This document shows positions 25,062 to 34,267 of a DNA stretch of 64,000 nucleotides, in pieces. The position numbers were made by a program, and so were the translations under genes. The DNA comes from Flavobacterium sp. HTF (lineage in GTDB: Bacteria; Bacteroidota; Bacteroidia; Flavobacteriales; Flavobacteriaceae): positions 45,660-109,659 of the forward strand of contig NZ_QETH01000009.1 in the NCBI RefSeq assembly GCF_003105115.1, in the 5' to 3' direction. Below the pieces are notes generated by a model. It was given only the letters and a program-made list of their open reading frames with translations, was not told the DNA's origin and ran no database searches. Position 1 is the first letter of the stretch; the number at the start of each line of letters is the position of its first letter.

Positions 25062-26408
25062 ATGGAAGAAATGCTCTTTTATGACCGAATGCAATTTGCC
25101 TTCACCATTACTTTTCATTATCTTTTTCCACAACTTACAATGGGTCTTTCGCTCATCATTGTGTACTTTAAGTGGAAATATCTCAAAACTAAAAAAGAAG
25201 AATACAATCACGCCACCCATTTCTGGATGAAGATATTTGCCCTGAATTTTGCAATGGGCGTAGTAACCGGAATTCCGATGGAATTTCAATTCGGAACCAA
25301 CTGGGCAAAGTTCTCCGAATTAACAGGCGGAATTATTGGGCAGACACTCGCCATGGAAGGAATGTTTTCTTTCTTTCTCGAATCTTCTTTCTTAGGAATA
25401 TTTTTATTTGGAGAAAAACTCCTTGGCCATAAATGGCATTTTGTCACCGGATTATTAATCATGATTGGTTCCTGGGCCAGTGGTTACTTAATTATTGCCA
25501 CACATTCCTGGATGCAGAATCCGGTTGGTTATGAAATCCTTGAAAACGGAAAATTTGTACTGACCAATTTCAAAGCCTTATTTCTAAATCCATGGCTTTG
25601 GCCTTCTTACCTGCATAATCAGGCGGCTTCTATGGTTACGAGTTCGTTTGTTGTAGCCGGAATTGGTGCTTTTTATATCCTGAGTCAGAAGAACATTTCT
25701 TTTGGGAAATTGTTTTTAAAAACCGGCGTTATTTTCGGATTGATTTCCAGTGTCATAGTAGCTGTTCCGACAGGAGATTTACTGGCTAAAAATGTTGTAA
25801 AATATCAGCCAGTGACTTTTGCTGCAATGGAAGGAATTTTTCATACCGAAAAGAAAGGTTCTGAAATTGTTTTAATTGGTCAGCCCGATGTAAAAGACAA
25901 AAAACTGGACAATAAAATTGCGGTTCCAAACATCCTGAGTTTCCTGACTTACGGAAACTGGGATCAGGAAATTAAAGGTTTAGATCAGTTTGAAGAAGAT
26001 TTGCACCCAACAAATATTTCGGGATTGTATTATGCGTATCATATTATGGTTGGACTCGGAACGGTTTTTATTGGTTTAATGGTGTTGTCACTTTTCCAGT
26101 TAATAAGAGGGAAATTATTCGAAACCAAATGGATTTTATGGTCGCTCATGTTTATGATGCCATTTCCGTACATCGCCAATACAACCGGCTGGTACACGGC
26201 CGAATTGGGCAGACAGCCGTGGCTGGTTTATAATTTAATGCCAACTTCTGCCGGTGCATCGCCAACGGTTTCTTCCGGGAATACTTTATTTACTTTATTA
26301 GGTTTCATCGGATTATACCTTTTGCTTGGTATGCTGTTTTTATTATTGATTGGAAAAATTATCAATAAAGGTCCGCGTCATGTGGAACTTTCAACAGAAA
26401 AAATATAA
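25062..26408 (+). CDS. cydA: Cytochrome bd-type quinol oxidase subunit I
   Basis: About 448 residues, nine TM helices. The start MEEMLFYDRMQFAFTITFHYLFP holds the conserved heme-ligand His in the first helix. The GRQPW segment after WYTAELG is the family hallmark, and the quinol (Q) loop is of the short type since the protein is about 70 residues shorter than E. coli CydA. It oxidises menaquinol and reduces O2 with high affinity. I start it at 25062 because the upstream TTG is inside the promoter. cydB begins two bases after its stop. Confidence 0.95.
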   Translation: MEEMLFYDRMQFAFTITFHYLFPQLTMGLSLIIVYFKWKYLKTKKEEYNHATHFWMKIFALNFAMGVVTGIPMEFQFGTNWAKFSELTGGIIGQTLAMEGMFSFFLESSFLGIFLFGEKLLGHKWHFVTGLLIMIGSWASGYLIIATHSWMQNPVGYEILENGKFVLTNFKALFLNPWLWPSYLHNQAASMVTSSFVVAGIGAFYILSQKNISFGKLFLKTGVIFGLISSVIVAVPTGDLLAKNVVKYQPVTFAAMEGIFHTEKKGSEIVLIGQPDVKDKKLDNKIAVPNILSFLTYGNWDQEIKGLDQFEEDLHPTNISGLYYAYHIMVGLGTVFIGLMVLSLFQLIRGKLFETKWILWSLMFMMPFPYIANTTGWYTAELGRQPWLVYNLMPTSAGASPTVSSGNTLFTLLGFIGLYLLLGMLFLLLIGKIINKGPRHVELSTEKI

Positions 26409-26410
26409 AT

Positions 26411-27487
26411 ATGGAATTTTTTTGGTACGTTGTTTTAATGGGAATTCTGGCCGTTTATCTGGTTTTGGACGGCTATGATTTTGGAGCAGGAATTATTCAT
26501 TTATTTTTTGCCGATACAGAAAAAGATAAAAAAGCAATTACAAGTGCGATTGGTCCGTTTTGGGATGCCAATGAAGTCTGGCTGATTGCAGCCGGAGGGG
26601 TTTTGTTTTTTGCTTTTCCGACATTATACGCATCTTCTTTCAGCGGATTTTACCTGCCTTTAATCATGATTTTGTGGCTTTTGATTTTCCGTGCGATCGG
26701 ATTGGAAATGCGCGGACAGGTACATCATCCGATGTGGGAATCAATTTGGGATAAAGCTTTCGGAATTGCGAGTTTACTTTTGGCATTGTTCTTCGGAATC
26801 GCTTTAGGAAATATCGTTCGTGGTGTCAATCTCGGAATGGTGCAAAATGGTGTTTCTACACAGGAACCACATTTTTTCTTTCTGCCATTATGGAATCCGA
26901 CTTTTAGCCCGCAGGCAAATGAGTTGGGAATTATTGACTGGTTTACACTTTTCTTAGGAATCGTAAGCGTTGTCGCTTTGACGATTCACGGTGCAAACTG
27001 GATTATTTATAAAACGAATTCAACTTTGAACCCGAAGTTGAAAAATGTAGTTTTTATATTGAACATCGTTTTACTGGTTTTGGTTTGTATTTCGTTGCAA
27101 ATCTGGCATTTTATCGAACCTAAACCTTTTCATAATTTTGTAGAAAATCCTGTTTTATGGTTTTTTCCTTTGTTGACTTTTATTGGGATTTTAGGATTAT
27201 TCAAAGTGCGTTCGTTCAAAAAAGACGGTCATGGATTTATATTTTCCACTTTATTTTTAATTGGAGGATTTGCTTCGACAGCAGTTTCGATTTTTCCGAA
27301 CGTTTTGCCTTCAACGAATAAAGTAAATCCGTCACTGACTATTTATAACACCGCTGCAGGTGAATATGGTTTAAACGCCGGATTGAGCTGGTTTTTTATT
27401 GCTCTCTTTTTGGTGATTGTTTACTTTATTATTCAATATCGTGTTTTCAGCGGTAAAATGGATGATGTAGGGTATGGGGAGCATTGA
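26411..27487 (+). CDS. cydB: Cytochrome bd-type quinol oxidase subunit II
   Basis: 358 residues, eight TM helices. It has the family N-terminus LVLDGYDFGAGI, followed by GPFWDANEVWLIAAGGVLFFAFP. It partners CydA in the inner membrane. No CydX-like small subunit frame was found immediately downstream. Cytochrome bd tolerates sulfide better than heme-copper oxidases, which fits the surrounding sulfide genes. Confidence 0.96.
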   Translation: MEFFWYVVLMGILAVYLVLDGYDFGAGIIHLFFADTEKDKKAITSAIGPFWDANEVWLIAAGGVLFFAFPTLYASSFSGFYLPLIMILWLLIFRAIGLEMRGQVHHPMWESIWDKAFGIASLLLALFFGIALGNIVRGVNLGMVQNGVSTQEPHFFFLPLWNPTFSPQANELGIIDWFTLFLGIVSVVALTIHGANWIIYKTNSTLNPKLKNVVFILNIVLLVLVCISLQIWHFIEPKPFHNFVENPVLWFFPLLTFIGILGLFKVRSFKKDGHGFIFSTLFLIGGFASTAVSIFPNVLPSTNKVNPSLTIYNTAAGEYGLNAGLSWFFIALFLVIVYFIIQYRVFSGKMDDVGYGEH

Positions 27488-27711
27488 GTTTTTGCCACTA
27501 ATTACACTAATTTTAACGAATTAATTATTATATGAATAGCCGTTGGTTTTAACCAACGGATTAAGTTAATAAGTTGGAAGGCTTTAGCCAAAACTGGAAA
27601 GTTTGGCTGAAGCCTTTTTACATACATTTGTTTACCTCCAGCTAAAGCTGGAGGCAATTCATCGAGAAACCTTAGAAACTACAAAATAATAAATTTATTC
27701 AAGTCTGAGTT

Positions 27712-27772
27712 AGGGATAGAAGCGGTATCCTTTTTCTTACTTATTTAGTAAGAAAAAGATATAGCGAATAGT
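27712..27772 (+). repeat. AGCGGCATCC-hairpin-GATATAGCGGA dispersed element, copy 2
   Basis: Flanks TTAGGGATAGAAGCGGTATCC and GATATAGCGAATAG match copy 1. The stem is TTTTTCTTACT (27731-27741) / AGTAAGAAAAA (27747-27757), a different sequence from copy 1 but equally paired. Confidence 0.78.
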
Positions 27773-27806
27773 CTGTTCGCCTCGGCGAAAACGCCCAAAA
27801 AATACA

Positions 27807-27845
27807 AAATCCGTTTATTCCCCAAAATAAACGGATTTTTTTAGT
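27807..27845. terminator. Hairpin AAATCCGTTTATT / AATAAACGGATTT
   Basis: 13-bp perfect stem, loop CCCCAA, followed by Ts on the plus strand and by Ts on the minus strand upstream. It could end TauE transcripts or read-through from cydAB. Confidence 0.6.
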
Positions 27846-27957
27846 TTCATCTTTTTCAAAATTCAAAAAAATTGATAAAGATTCTACAAGTGAAACTAAA
27901 ATCAAAATAAAAAAATCTGCCCTATCTGCTAAATCTGCGTGAAATAAAAAAACAATT

Positions 27958-28743
27958 CTAAAACAAAACTTCTTTAGCAATAATATAAAATCCCATTACC
28001 AGAACAAACCATCCAAAAAGCGGTTTTAGTTTTGCTCCGTCGATTTTTTTAGAAAGCTGGCTTCCTAACACCATTCCGAGAAGTGCCATTGCGGAAACAC
28101 TTAATAAAAAAGGATAATTTATTGGTGTTCCGATATATAAATCTCCTGCAAAACCTAGTGAAGAATTGATTGTAATAATTAATAACGAAGTTCCAACGGC
28201 TTGTTTCATTGGTAATTTGGCAAAGAACAATAATGCAGGAATAATTAAGAATCCGCCTCCGGCGCCTAAAAAACCCGTTACAATACCAACCAGAAACCCG
28301 ATGAGGCTTAATTGCAGGTAATTGGTTTCGCAGCCTTTTATTTCAGGCTGGTTTTTTCGGATCATCGAAACGGCAGCCGTAATCATCAAAACCGAAAATA
28401 CGATCATGATTAAAAAATCTTTTGAAACAGTATAAGAAGCCACGGAAAAAAGTGTGGCGGCAATCTGAGGAAATATAACTTCGCGGATAATGAGAATCGA
28501 GATAACAGACGGAATGGCAAAATACAACGCAGATTTTAGTTTCAGGTTTCCCATTTTGTAATGACTGTAACTTCCGAACAAAGCGGTCAGTCCCACAATA
28601 AATAAAGAATAGGATGTTGCCTGATCAGGATTTACTTTAAATAAATACACTAAAATTGGAATAGTCAAAATAGATCCGCCCCCGCCAATTAAGCCCAGTG
28701 AAATCCCGATAATGATTGAAGCAAAATAAGCTATATATTCCAT
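27958..28743 (-). CDS. Sulfite exporter TauE/SafE family protein
   Basis: 261 residues, about eight TM helices, with the duplicated TauE motif: GISLGLIGGGGSILTIPILVYL near the N-terminus and GIVTGFLGAGGGFLIIPALLF in the second half. The family exports sulfite or sulfoacetate and other organosulfur anions. Placement in a persulfide/rhodanese/YeeE region suggests export of sulfite made by the persulfide dioxygenase. An FNR-like palindrome lies 47 bases upstream. Confidence 0.92.
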   Translation of the reverse strand: MEYIAYFASIIIGISLGLIGGGGSILTIPILVYLFKVNPDQATSYSLFIVGLTALFGSYSHYKMGNLKLKSALYFAIPSVISILIIREVIFPQIAATLFSVASYTVSKDFLIMIVFSVLMITAAVSMIRKNQPEIKGCETNYLQLSLIGFLVGIVTGFLGAGGGFLIIPALLFFAKLPMKQAVGTSLLIITINSSLGFAGDLYIGTPINYPFLLSVSAMALLGMVLGSQLSKKIDGAKLKPLFGWFVLVMGFYIIAKEVLF

Positions 28744-28789
28744 TGCATTTATTTTTAGGCAAAGTTGCTTCGGAAATTAGAAATCTACA

Positions 28790-28803
28790 GTAACATTTAT
28801 CAC
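28790..28803. promoter_or_regulatory. FNR-like palindrome upstream of TauE
   Basis: On the minus strand GTGAT-AAAT-GTTAC; 12 of 14 positions match the GTGACTAATGTTAC site at 24131-24144. It is a candidate binding site for the Crp/Fnr regulator encoded next to it. Confidence 0.5.
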
Positions 28804-28850
28804 AGAAGTAAATTATAATACTAATTTACACAGATTTGATTTGTAAAAAA

Positions 28851-28938
28851 TGTCAGTTCGAGCGTCACGAGAACCCGCAAAGCATTTCGACTTCGCTCAA
28901 TGTGACAAAATAATTCGTGCTAATTCGTGAAATTAGTG
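28851..28938. repeat. Imperfect inverted repeat plus GAATTAGCACGAATTA-type unit
   Basis: TGTCAGTTCGAGCG (28851-28864) faces CGCTCAATGTGACA (28894-28907). Next comes an AATTCGTGCTAATTCGTG unit (28913-28930). This last unit runs into the crp gene, whose final codons (NTNFTN and the stop) are spelled by the repeat. Confidence 0.65.
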
Positions 28939-29561
28939 TTTAATAATTCAATCTGGTTTCGGTTGAGTTTTACCAGACCTCTTTGTTCCATTTTTTTTAA
29001 TAATCTTGAAACAACTTCTCTGGACGTATTTAATTCGGTTGCGATTTCCTGATGTGAAAGTTTAACTTCAGAGCAGCCGCAGGCTTCTGAATGTCTTTTT
29101 AAATAGAATTCCAAACGCTCATCCATAGAACGGAAGGCGATATTATCAACCACTTCCAGAACTTCTTCAAAACGGCTTCTGTACGTTTCAATTACAAATT
29201 CGTACCAGGATCTGTGCTCCATCATCCATTTGTCCATCATCTGCAGCGGAATCATCATGACCGAAACATCTTCGACCACTTTTGCCATAATCTGGCTTTT
29301 TTCACTTTTAGCAGTACAAATCATCGAGATGGCACAAGCCTGCCCGGGCTGCAGATAATACATCAGAAATTCACCGCCGTCTTCACCTTCACGGTAAATT
29401 TTGATTTTACCTCTGGTAATTAAAACAGTATTTTTAATGTATTGCCCGGTTCGCATTAAAATAGTTCCTGCTTCAAAATCCTGAGCAGTGCCATTTTCTT
29501 CAATTGTAGAAATGAGTTCACGGGAGAAATTTGGAAATATAGTTTGTAATGAATGCTGCAT
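28920..29561 (-). CDS. Crp/Fnr-family transcriptional regulator
   Basis: 213 residues: cyclic-nucleotide-binding-like jelly roll (about 15-120), a long dimer helix (120-145) and a Crp HTH (about 168-192; SHQEIATELNTSREVVSRLLKKM). Cysteines C76, C82, C161 and C163 could make it a thiol- or persulfide-responsive sensor; no FNR-type N-terminal Cys cluster is seen. It lies next to the TauE gene, and 5-N4-5 palindromes upstream of TauE and the MBL-rhodanese gene fit it as their regulator. Its C-terminal codons overlap a dispersed repeat. Confidence 0.92.
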   Translation of the reverse strand: MQHSLQTIFPNFSRELISTIEENGTAQDFEAGTILMRTGQYIKNTVLITRGKIKIYREGEDGGEFLMYYLQPGQACAISMICTAKSEKSQIMAKVVEDVSVMMIPLQMMDKWMMEHRSWYEFVIETYRSRFEEVLEVVDNIAFRSMDERLEFYLKRHSEACGCSEVKLSHQEIATELNTSREVVSRLLKKMEQRGLVKLNRNQIELLNTNFTN

Positions 29562-29921
29562 TATAGAGGTTTTTTTGACACGAATTTTACAAATTGTCCC
29601 AAATTAATTAATGAAGATTAGTAAAATTAGTGGCGGATACTTTTATCAAAATCTGATTAAAAATTGTAATTGTTTGCAAAGATAACAGAATGAAATGGTA
29701 TTAATTGTCAGAAAACTATTTTTAAGTTGTATTTTACACAAATGAAAAAATCCTATTTTCTATCGATTTTATAGACTGTATTTTTAAAAATAGTGAGTAA
29801 ATTTGTAAAACACTGATTATAATCCTTTCTCTAAAACGTTTTCTGAGAATAATAATCGAAATCGCATTTTGTACGTATTTTATTTAATAAAAACGTCGTA
29901 ATTTTACAAAAAACATATATT
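29562..29921. other. Divergent spacer between crp and the rhodanese gene
   Basis: Contains the inverted partner of the GAATTAG repeat (ACACGAATTTTACAAATT at 29579-29596 and AGATTAGTAAAATTAGTGGC near 29615-29634). Otherwise AT-rich, with no coding capacity. Confidence 0.55.
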
Positions 29922-30233
29922 ATGAATCTATCACAAGAAGATTGGGTTAACCAACTAGCTGCTGACGAGAATGCAGTTATACTTGACGTAAGAACTGAAG
30001 ACGAGTTTAATGACGGCTATATCGAAAACGCTGTTAATATTGATATTAATAAAGGTCAGGGTTTCATTTATGAAATCGAAGAATTAGATAAGAATAAAAA
30101 TTATTATGTGTATTGCCGTTCTGGAGCCAGAAGTGCCAAAGCATGTCAGATTATGAATGAGTTAGGTATCAATAATGCCTACAATCTGCTTGGCGGAATC
30201 CTGGATTGGGAAGGTGAAACGATAAATCCATAA
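29922..30233 (+). CDS. Single-domain rhodanese
   Basis: 103 residues comprising one rhodanese domain. The active-site Cys is C65 in YVYCRSGARSAKA, with the upstream AVILDVRTEDEFNDGYIENA strand intact. It transfers sulfane sulfur in the cytoplasm. Together with the Crp regulator, TauE and the MBL-rhodanese protein it completes a sulfur-handling gene set. Confidence 0.93.
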   Translation: MNLSQEDWVNQLAADENAVILDVRTEDEFNDGYIENAVNIDINKGQGFIYEIEELDKNKNYYVYCRSGARSAKACQIMNELGINNAYNLLGGILDWEGETINP

Positions 30234-30241
30234 AAAAGAAG

Positions 30242-30272
30242 AAGAGGCCTGAAAAAGCCTCTTTTTTCTTTT
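30242..30272 (+). terminator. Terminator after the rhodanese gene
   Basis: AAGAGGC/GCCTCTT stem with loop CTGAAAAA and a T-rich tail, 9 bases beyond the stop codon. Confidence 0.8.
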
Positions 30273-30311
30273 GAAATGCTATTAAATAACCAAACAAAAA
30301 ATTACCAAATT

Positions 30312-31892
30312 ATGAGTTTTATCCCAGAAGAATATCAGATTAAAACCCTTATAAATCAAGATACATATCTTGTAGACGGAGAGTTGAAAAAATGGACAGG
30401 GCAAACCACACCTGTATTTTCGACGATTTCATCTACCGAAAAATACTCGCCAACTTTATTAGGATCAATCCCGTTTATGGGAGAGAAAGAAGCGCAGGAA
30501 GTTGTTGACGCTGCTACAGCCGCCTATGATATGGGACAGGGATTATGGCCAACGATGAAAGTGGCTGACCGTATTAAATGTATGGAAAACTTTGTGAAGC
30601 AAATGAAAGCGACACGCGAAGAAGTGGTGAAGTTTTTAATGTGGGAAATTGGTAAAACACTAGGAGATTCACAAAAAGAATTTGACAGAACGGTAGAATA
30701 TATCCACGATACAATTGACAGTTACAAAGAACTGAACGGCCGTAGTTCATATTTCTCAAAAGTACAGGGTGTAAACGCAATGATTCGTCGTGGGCCACTT
30801 GGTGTAGTTTTATGTCTTGGGCCTTATAATTATCCGCTAAATGAAACTTTCTCCTTATTGATTCCGGCTCTGATTATGGGTAATGCTGTAATCTTCAAAC
30901 CTGCTAAACATGGCGTGTTGTGTATTTCACCATTATTAGAGGCTTTCAGAAGCAGTTTTCCAAAAGGAGTGATCAATATTGTTTACGGAAGAGGGCGCGA
31001 AGTGGCTTCTCCGATCATGAAATCAGGAAAAATTGACGTTCTGGCCTTAATCGGAAACAGTAAATCGGCCATTGCTTTACAGGATCAGCATCCAAACAAA
31101 AACAGACTTCGTCTGATTTTAGGCTTAGAAGCAAAAAATCCGGCGATTATTTTACCCGATGCCGATTTAGATCTGGCGATTCAGGAATGTATTGCAGGAA
31201 GTTTGTCTTTTAACGGTCAGCGTTGTACAGCTTTGAAAGTATTATATGTTCACGAATCTGTAAGAGAAGAATTCAACCGACGTTTCTCAGAAAAAGTAGA
31301 TGCACTGGTATTCGGAAATCCATGGGAAAGTGGTGTTTCTCTGACGCCGCTTCCTGAGACAGATAAACCGTCATACATTCAGGGATTAATTGACGATGCT
31401 ACATCAAAAGGAGCAAAAATACTGAACGAAAAAGGAGGAAAACGTACTGATAACTATATTTTTCCGGCAGTTTTATATCCGGTAGACAGCAAAATGCGCG
31501 TGTATCACGAAGAACAGTTTGGACCTGTAGTGCCGATACTTTCATTTAAAGATATCAAAGAACCATTAAAAGATATGGCCGAATCTAATTACGGACAACA
31601 AGTGAGTTTGTTCGGAAAAGATATTAAAACGCTTGCTCCGCTGATTGATGCTTTGGTAAACTTAGTTTGCAGGGTAAACCTGAACAGTTCATGCCAAAGA
31701 GGGCCGGACGCATTCCCTTTTACAGGACGTAAAGATTCTGCTGTGGGTACTTTAAGTATTCCGGATGCCTTGCGTTCTTTCTCAATTCGTACGTTTGTGG
31801 CTTCAAAAGATATTGATTACAATAATGAAATTCTGCAGGAATTGCTGAACAGCAAAGAATCGAATTTTATTAATACCGATTATATTTTGTAG
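30312..31892 (+). CDS. gapN: NADP-dependent non-phosphorylating glyceraldehyde-3-phosphate dehydrogenase (ALDH family)
   Basis: About 526 residues of the aldehyde dehydrogenase fold. Catalytic Cys is in [14 protein letters not shown] and the general-base Glu in [14 protein letters not shown]. The [29 protein letters not shown] strand marks the NADP site. It closely resembles GapN, which oxidises GAP to 3-phosphoglycerate and yields NADPH without ATP. A start at 30276 is possible, but [12 protein letters not shown] at 30312 fits the family better and avoids overlap with the terminator. Confidence 0.9.
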   Translation: MSFIPEEYQIKTLINQDTYLVDGELKKWTGQTTPVFSTISSTEKYSPTLLGSIPFMGEKEAQEVVDAATAAYDMGQGLWPTMKVADRIKCMENFVKQMKATREEVVKFLMWEIGKTLGDSQKEFDRTVEYIHDTIDSYKELNGRSSYFSKVQGVNAMIRRGPLGVVLCLGPYNYPLNETFSLLIPALIMGNAVIFKPAKHGVLCISPLLEAFRSSFPKGVINIVYGRGREVASPIMKSGKIDVLALIGNSKSAIALQDQHPNKNRLRLILGLEAKNPAIILPDADLDLAIQECIAGSLSFNGQRCTALKVLYVHESVREEFNRRFSEKVDALVFGNPWESGVSLTPLPETDKPSYIQGLIDDATSKGAKILNEKGGKRTDNYIFPAVLYPVDSKMRVYHEEQFGPVVPILSFKDIKEPLKDMAESNYGQQVSLFGKDIKTLAPLIDALVNLVCRVNLNSSCQRGPDAFPFTGRKDSAVGTLSIPDALRSFSIRTFVASKDIDYNNEILQELLNSKESNFINTDYIL

Positions 31893-31922
31893 TTCCCAAG
31901 GTTATATATTAATTGTAGATTG

Positions 31923-31955
31923 CCGCCTTTTTCTTTTGAGAGAGGCGGTTTTTTT
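31923..31955 (+). terminator. Terminator of gapN
   Basis: CCGCCT / AGGCGG stem (31923-31928, 31943-31948) followed by a seven-T run. Confidence 0.8.
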
Positions 31956-31970
31956 AATTATAGATTTCAG

Positions 31971-32060
31971 TGCCGAAGCTTCGGGATTAGAATTTGGATT
32001 TTAGTCCCGAAGCTTCGGGATTAGAATTTGGTCCCGAAGTCTCGGGATTAGAATTTGGAA
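31971..32060. repeat. Triple CCCGAAGCTTCGGG palindrome tandem repeat
   Basis: Three units, each a CCGAAGCTTCGGGA-like palindrome followed by TTAGAATTTGG, at about 31972, 32006 and 32033. The third has GTCTC in the centre. Unit lengths are 34, 27 and about 26 bases. AATTTGGAATTTGAAATTTGG filler follows. Non-coding. Confidence 0.75.
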
Positions 32061-32195
32061 TTTGAAATTTGGATTTCAGAATTTGATTTTTAAAAATCCT
32101 TACGATTGATATTTTTTCAATAAATTGTAACAATAAAATAAAATAATCCACTAATGTTGTATTACGATTCCAAAAATCATATAATCAAAAGAACT

Positions 32196-34067
32196 ATGAG
32201 AAAAAAAGCACTTCAATTATTACTTTTTAGTTTTCTTTTTCTGGCACAATATGGCTTTTCGCAAGACCTTTTTATGCCAAGAAATATTGAACAGGCTTAC
32301 GCTAAAGGAACACGCTCCGCCGACGGGAAACCCGGTAAAAATTACTGGCAGAATCATGGTAAGTATACCATGGAACTTACCGTTAATGCTGATACTAAAA
32401 TAGTAAGCGGAACTGAAACTATTGTTTATGAAAATAACAGTAATGATACCTTAAGAAACCTGCCAATACGATTTGTCAATAACCTGCACAAACCATCTTC
32501 GCCAAGAGGAGGAGCGGTAAGCAATGATTTTTTGACTGACGGATTAACGATTACATCTCTTAAAGTGGAGGGCGAAGTGTACAATGAAGATGCAAAAAGC
32601 TGGGGAACTGTGGGAAATGTAAAATTGAAAAAACCAATACTTCCTCATAGCAAAATTACAATTAACATAGATTGGAATTACCCATTGTCTAAAGAAAGCG
32701 GAAGAGAAGGACAAATTGACGATACTACTTTCTTTGTCGCTTACAGTTACCCGAGAGTTTCTGTTTTTGATGATTATAATGGCTGGGACAGACTGCCTCA
32801 TACAGACCGTCAGGAATTTTATAACGATTTTAATGATTATACCTATTCTGTAAAAGCACCAAAAAATTATGTAGTTTACGCAACAGGAGATTTATTAAAC
32901 CCTGATGAGGTTTTGCAGCCTGAATTTTCTGCCCGTTTAAAAAAATCCTACACAACAGATGAAATACTTCATATTGCAAACGAACAGGAAATGAAAAGCG
33001 GTGCCGTGACTAAACAATATGACTGGAATGTATGGAAATTTGAAGCTAAAAATATTTCAGATGTTTGTTTCGGATTAAGTAATCATTATCTGTGGGATGC
33101 AGGAAGTGTGGTTGTCGATAAAAAAACAAATCGTCGTGCCAGTATTCAGGCAGCATACGATGTAAAAGGGACTGATTTTGTAAACTCAGTCAAAAATAAC
33201 CAATACGCTTTAGATTATTTTTCTAACAACTGGCCCGGAATTCCATATCCGTTTTCTAAAATGACTGCTTTTCAGGGTTTTGCCGATATGGAATACCCAA
33301 TGATGTGTAATGATTCGCAAATGAACGATCCTGTTTTTGCCCAATTGGTTCAGGATCACGAAGTAGCACATACGTATTTCCCTTTTTATATGGGAATCAA
33401 TGAAACACGCTATGCTTTTATGGATGAAGGCTGGGCAACAACCTTCGAATATTTAATCGGAATTGCAGAACATGGTAAAGAAGCTGCAGATAAATTTTAT
33501 AAAGAATTTAGAGTTGCCAATTATATTAATGATCCTTCAACAGAAGAAGACCAGCCGATAATCACTATGTCTACGCAAGTTTCAGGACCGGGTTACGGAA
33601 ACAATTCATACGGAAAAGCGTCTCTTTCCTATATCGCCTTAAAAGACTTACTTGGAGATGATTTATTTAAAAAATCATTACATGCTTACATGCAAAACTG
33701 GAACGGAAAACATCCGATTCCGTGGGATTACTTTAATTCAATAAATACAGCTTCAGGAAAAAACCTGAACTGGTTTTTTAATAATTGGTTTTTCACAACT
33801 CATTATATTGACCTTTCCGTTAAAAATGTTGATGCTAAAAGTATTTCGGTTCAAAATGTGGGTGGTTTTGCAATCCCGTTTGATGTAAATATAATTTACA
33901 CAGACAACTCAAAAGAAACTTTACATCAGACACCTGCGATTTGGGAGAAAAACCAAAAAGTGGCTACTATTGCTTTGAAAAAGCAAAAACAAATAAAACA
34001 AGTTAGTATTGATGGGGGAATCTTTATGGACGCCACACCAAAAAATAACGAGTGGAAAAGTAAATAA
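32196..34067 (+). CDS. M1-family metallopeptidase (aminopeptidase), exported
   Basis: About 623 residues. Signal peptide MRKKALQLLLFSFLFLAQYGFS starts at the ATG at 32196 (a further ATG lies 42 bases upstream). The zinc site is H388-E389-x2-H392 (HEVAH) with the third ligand E411 (MDEGWA), spaced HExxH-18-E as in gluzincins. The N-terminal domain is the M1 beta-saddle. It removes N-terminal residues from peptides outside the cytoplasm. A clear hairpin terminator follows. Confidence 0.93.
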   Translation: MRKKALQLLLFSFLFLAQYGFSQDLFMPRNIEQAYAKGTRSADGKPGKNYWQNHGKYTMELTVNADTKIVSGTETIVYENNSNDTLRNLPIRFVNNLHKPSSPRGGAVSNDFLTDGLTITSLKVEGEVYNEDAKSWGTVGNVKLKKPILPHSKITINIDWNYPLSKESGREGQIDDTTFFVAYSYPRVSVFDDYNGWDRLPHTDRQEFYNDFNDYTYSVKAPKNYVVYATGDLLNPDEVLQPEFSARLKKSYTTDEILHIANEQEMKSGAVTKQYDWNVWKFEAKNISDVCFGLSNHYLWDAGSVVVDKKTNRRASIQAAYDVKGTDFVNSVKNNQYALDYFSNNWPGIPYPFSKMTAFQGFADMEYPMMCNDSQMNDPVFAQLVQDHEVAHTYFPFYMGINETRYAFMDEGWATTFEYLIGIAEHGKEAADKFYKEFRVANYINDPSTEEDQPIITMSTQVSGPGYGNNSYGKASLSYIALKDLLGDDLFKKSLHAYMQNWNGKHPIPWDYFNSINTASGKNLNWFFNNWFFTTHYIDLSVKNVDAKSISVQNVGGFAIPFDVNIIYTDNSKETLHQTPAIWEKNQKVATIALKKQKQIKQVSIDGGIFMDATPKNNEWKSK

Positions 34068-34073
34068 CAAATT

Positions 34074-34104
34074 AAAAGCCGGTTTTCATAAATCGGCTTT
34101 TTGT
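34074..34104 (+). terminator. Terminator after the M1 peptidase
   Basis: AAAAGCCG (34074-34081) / CGGCTTTT (34094-34101) stem with a T-rich tail. Confidence 0.8.
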
Positions 34105-34267
34105 ATATTTTTTTAAATTGGGTATATGTGTAACTTTTTGAATATTAGTAATTTGAAAAGTTTTTATTTCGTTTTAGTAGATTTTTTTTGGTGTAAAAGC
34201 CTAAAAACATAATAATATAACAATAATTAAGTTATGTTTACGAAAAATTTAAAAGCCCCCAGTTTAA

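Larger units (their letters stand above)
27488..27957. other. Gene-free region holding several consecutive hairpins
   Basis: Contains, in order: a GCCACTAATTACAC repeat (27494-27522), CCGTTGG/CCAACGG (27540-27559), AAGGCTT.../AAGCCTT (27578-27616, the likely cydAB terminator), CCTCCAGC/GCTGGAGG (27635-27654), a GATATAGCG dispersed element (27712-27772), and AAATCCGTTTATT/AATAAACGGATTT (27807-27838). No protein-coding frame is supported. Confidence 0.75.
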
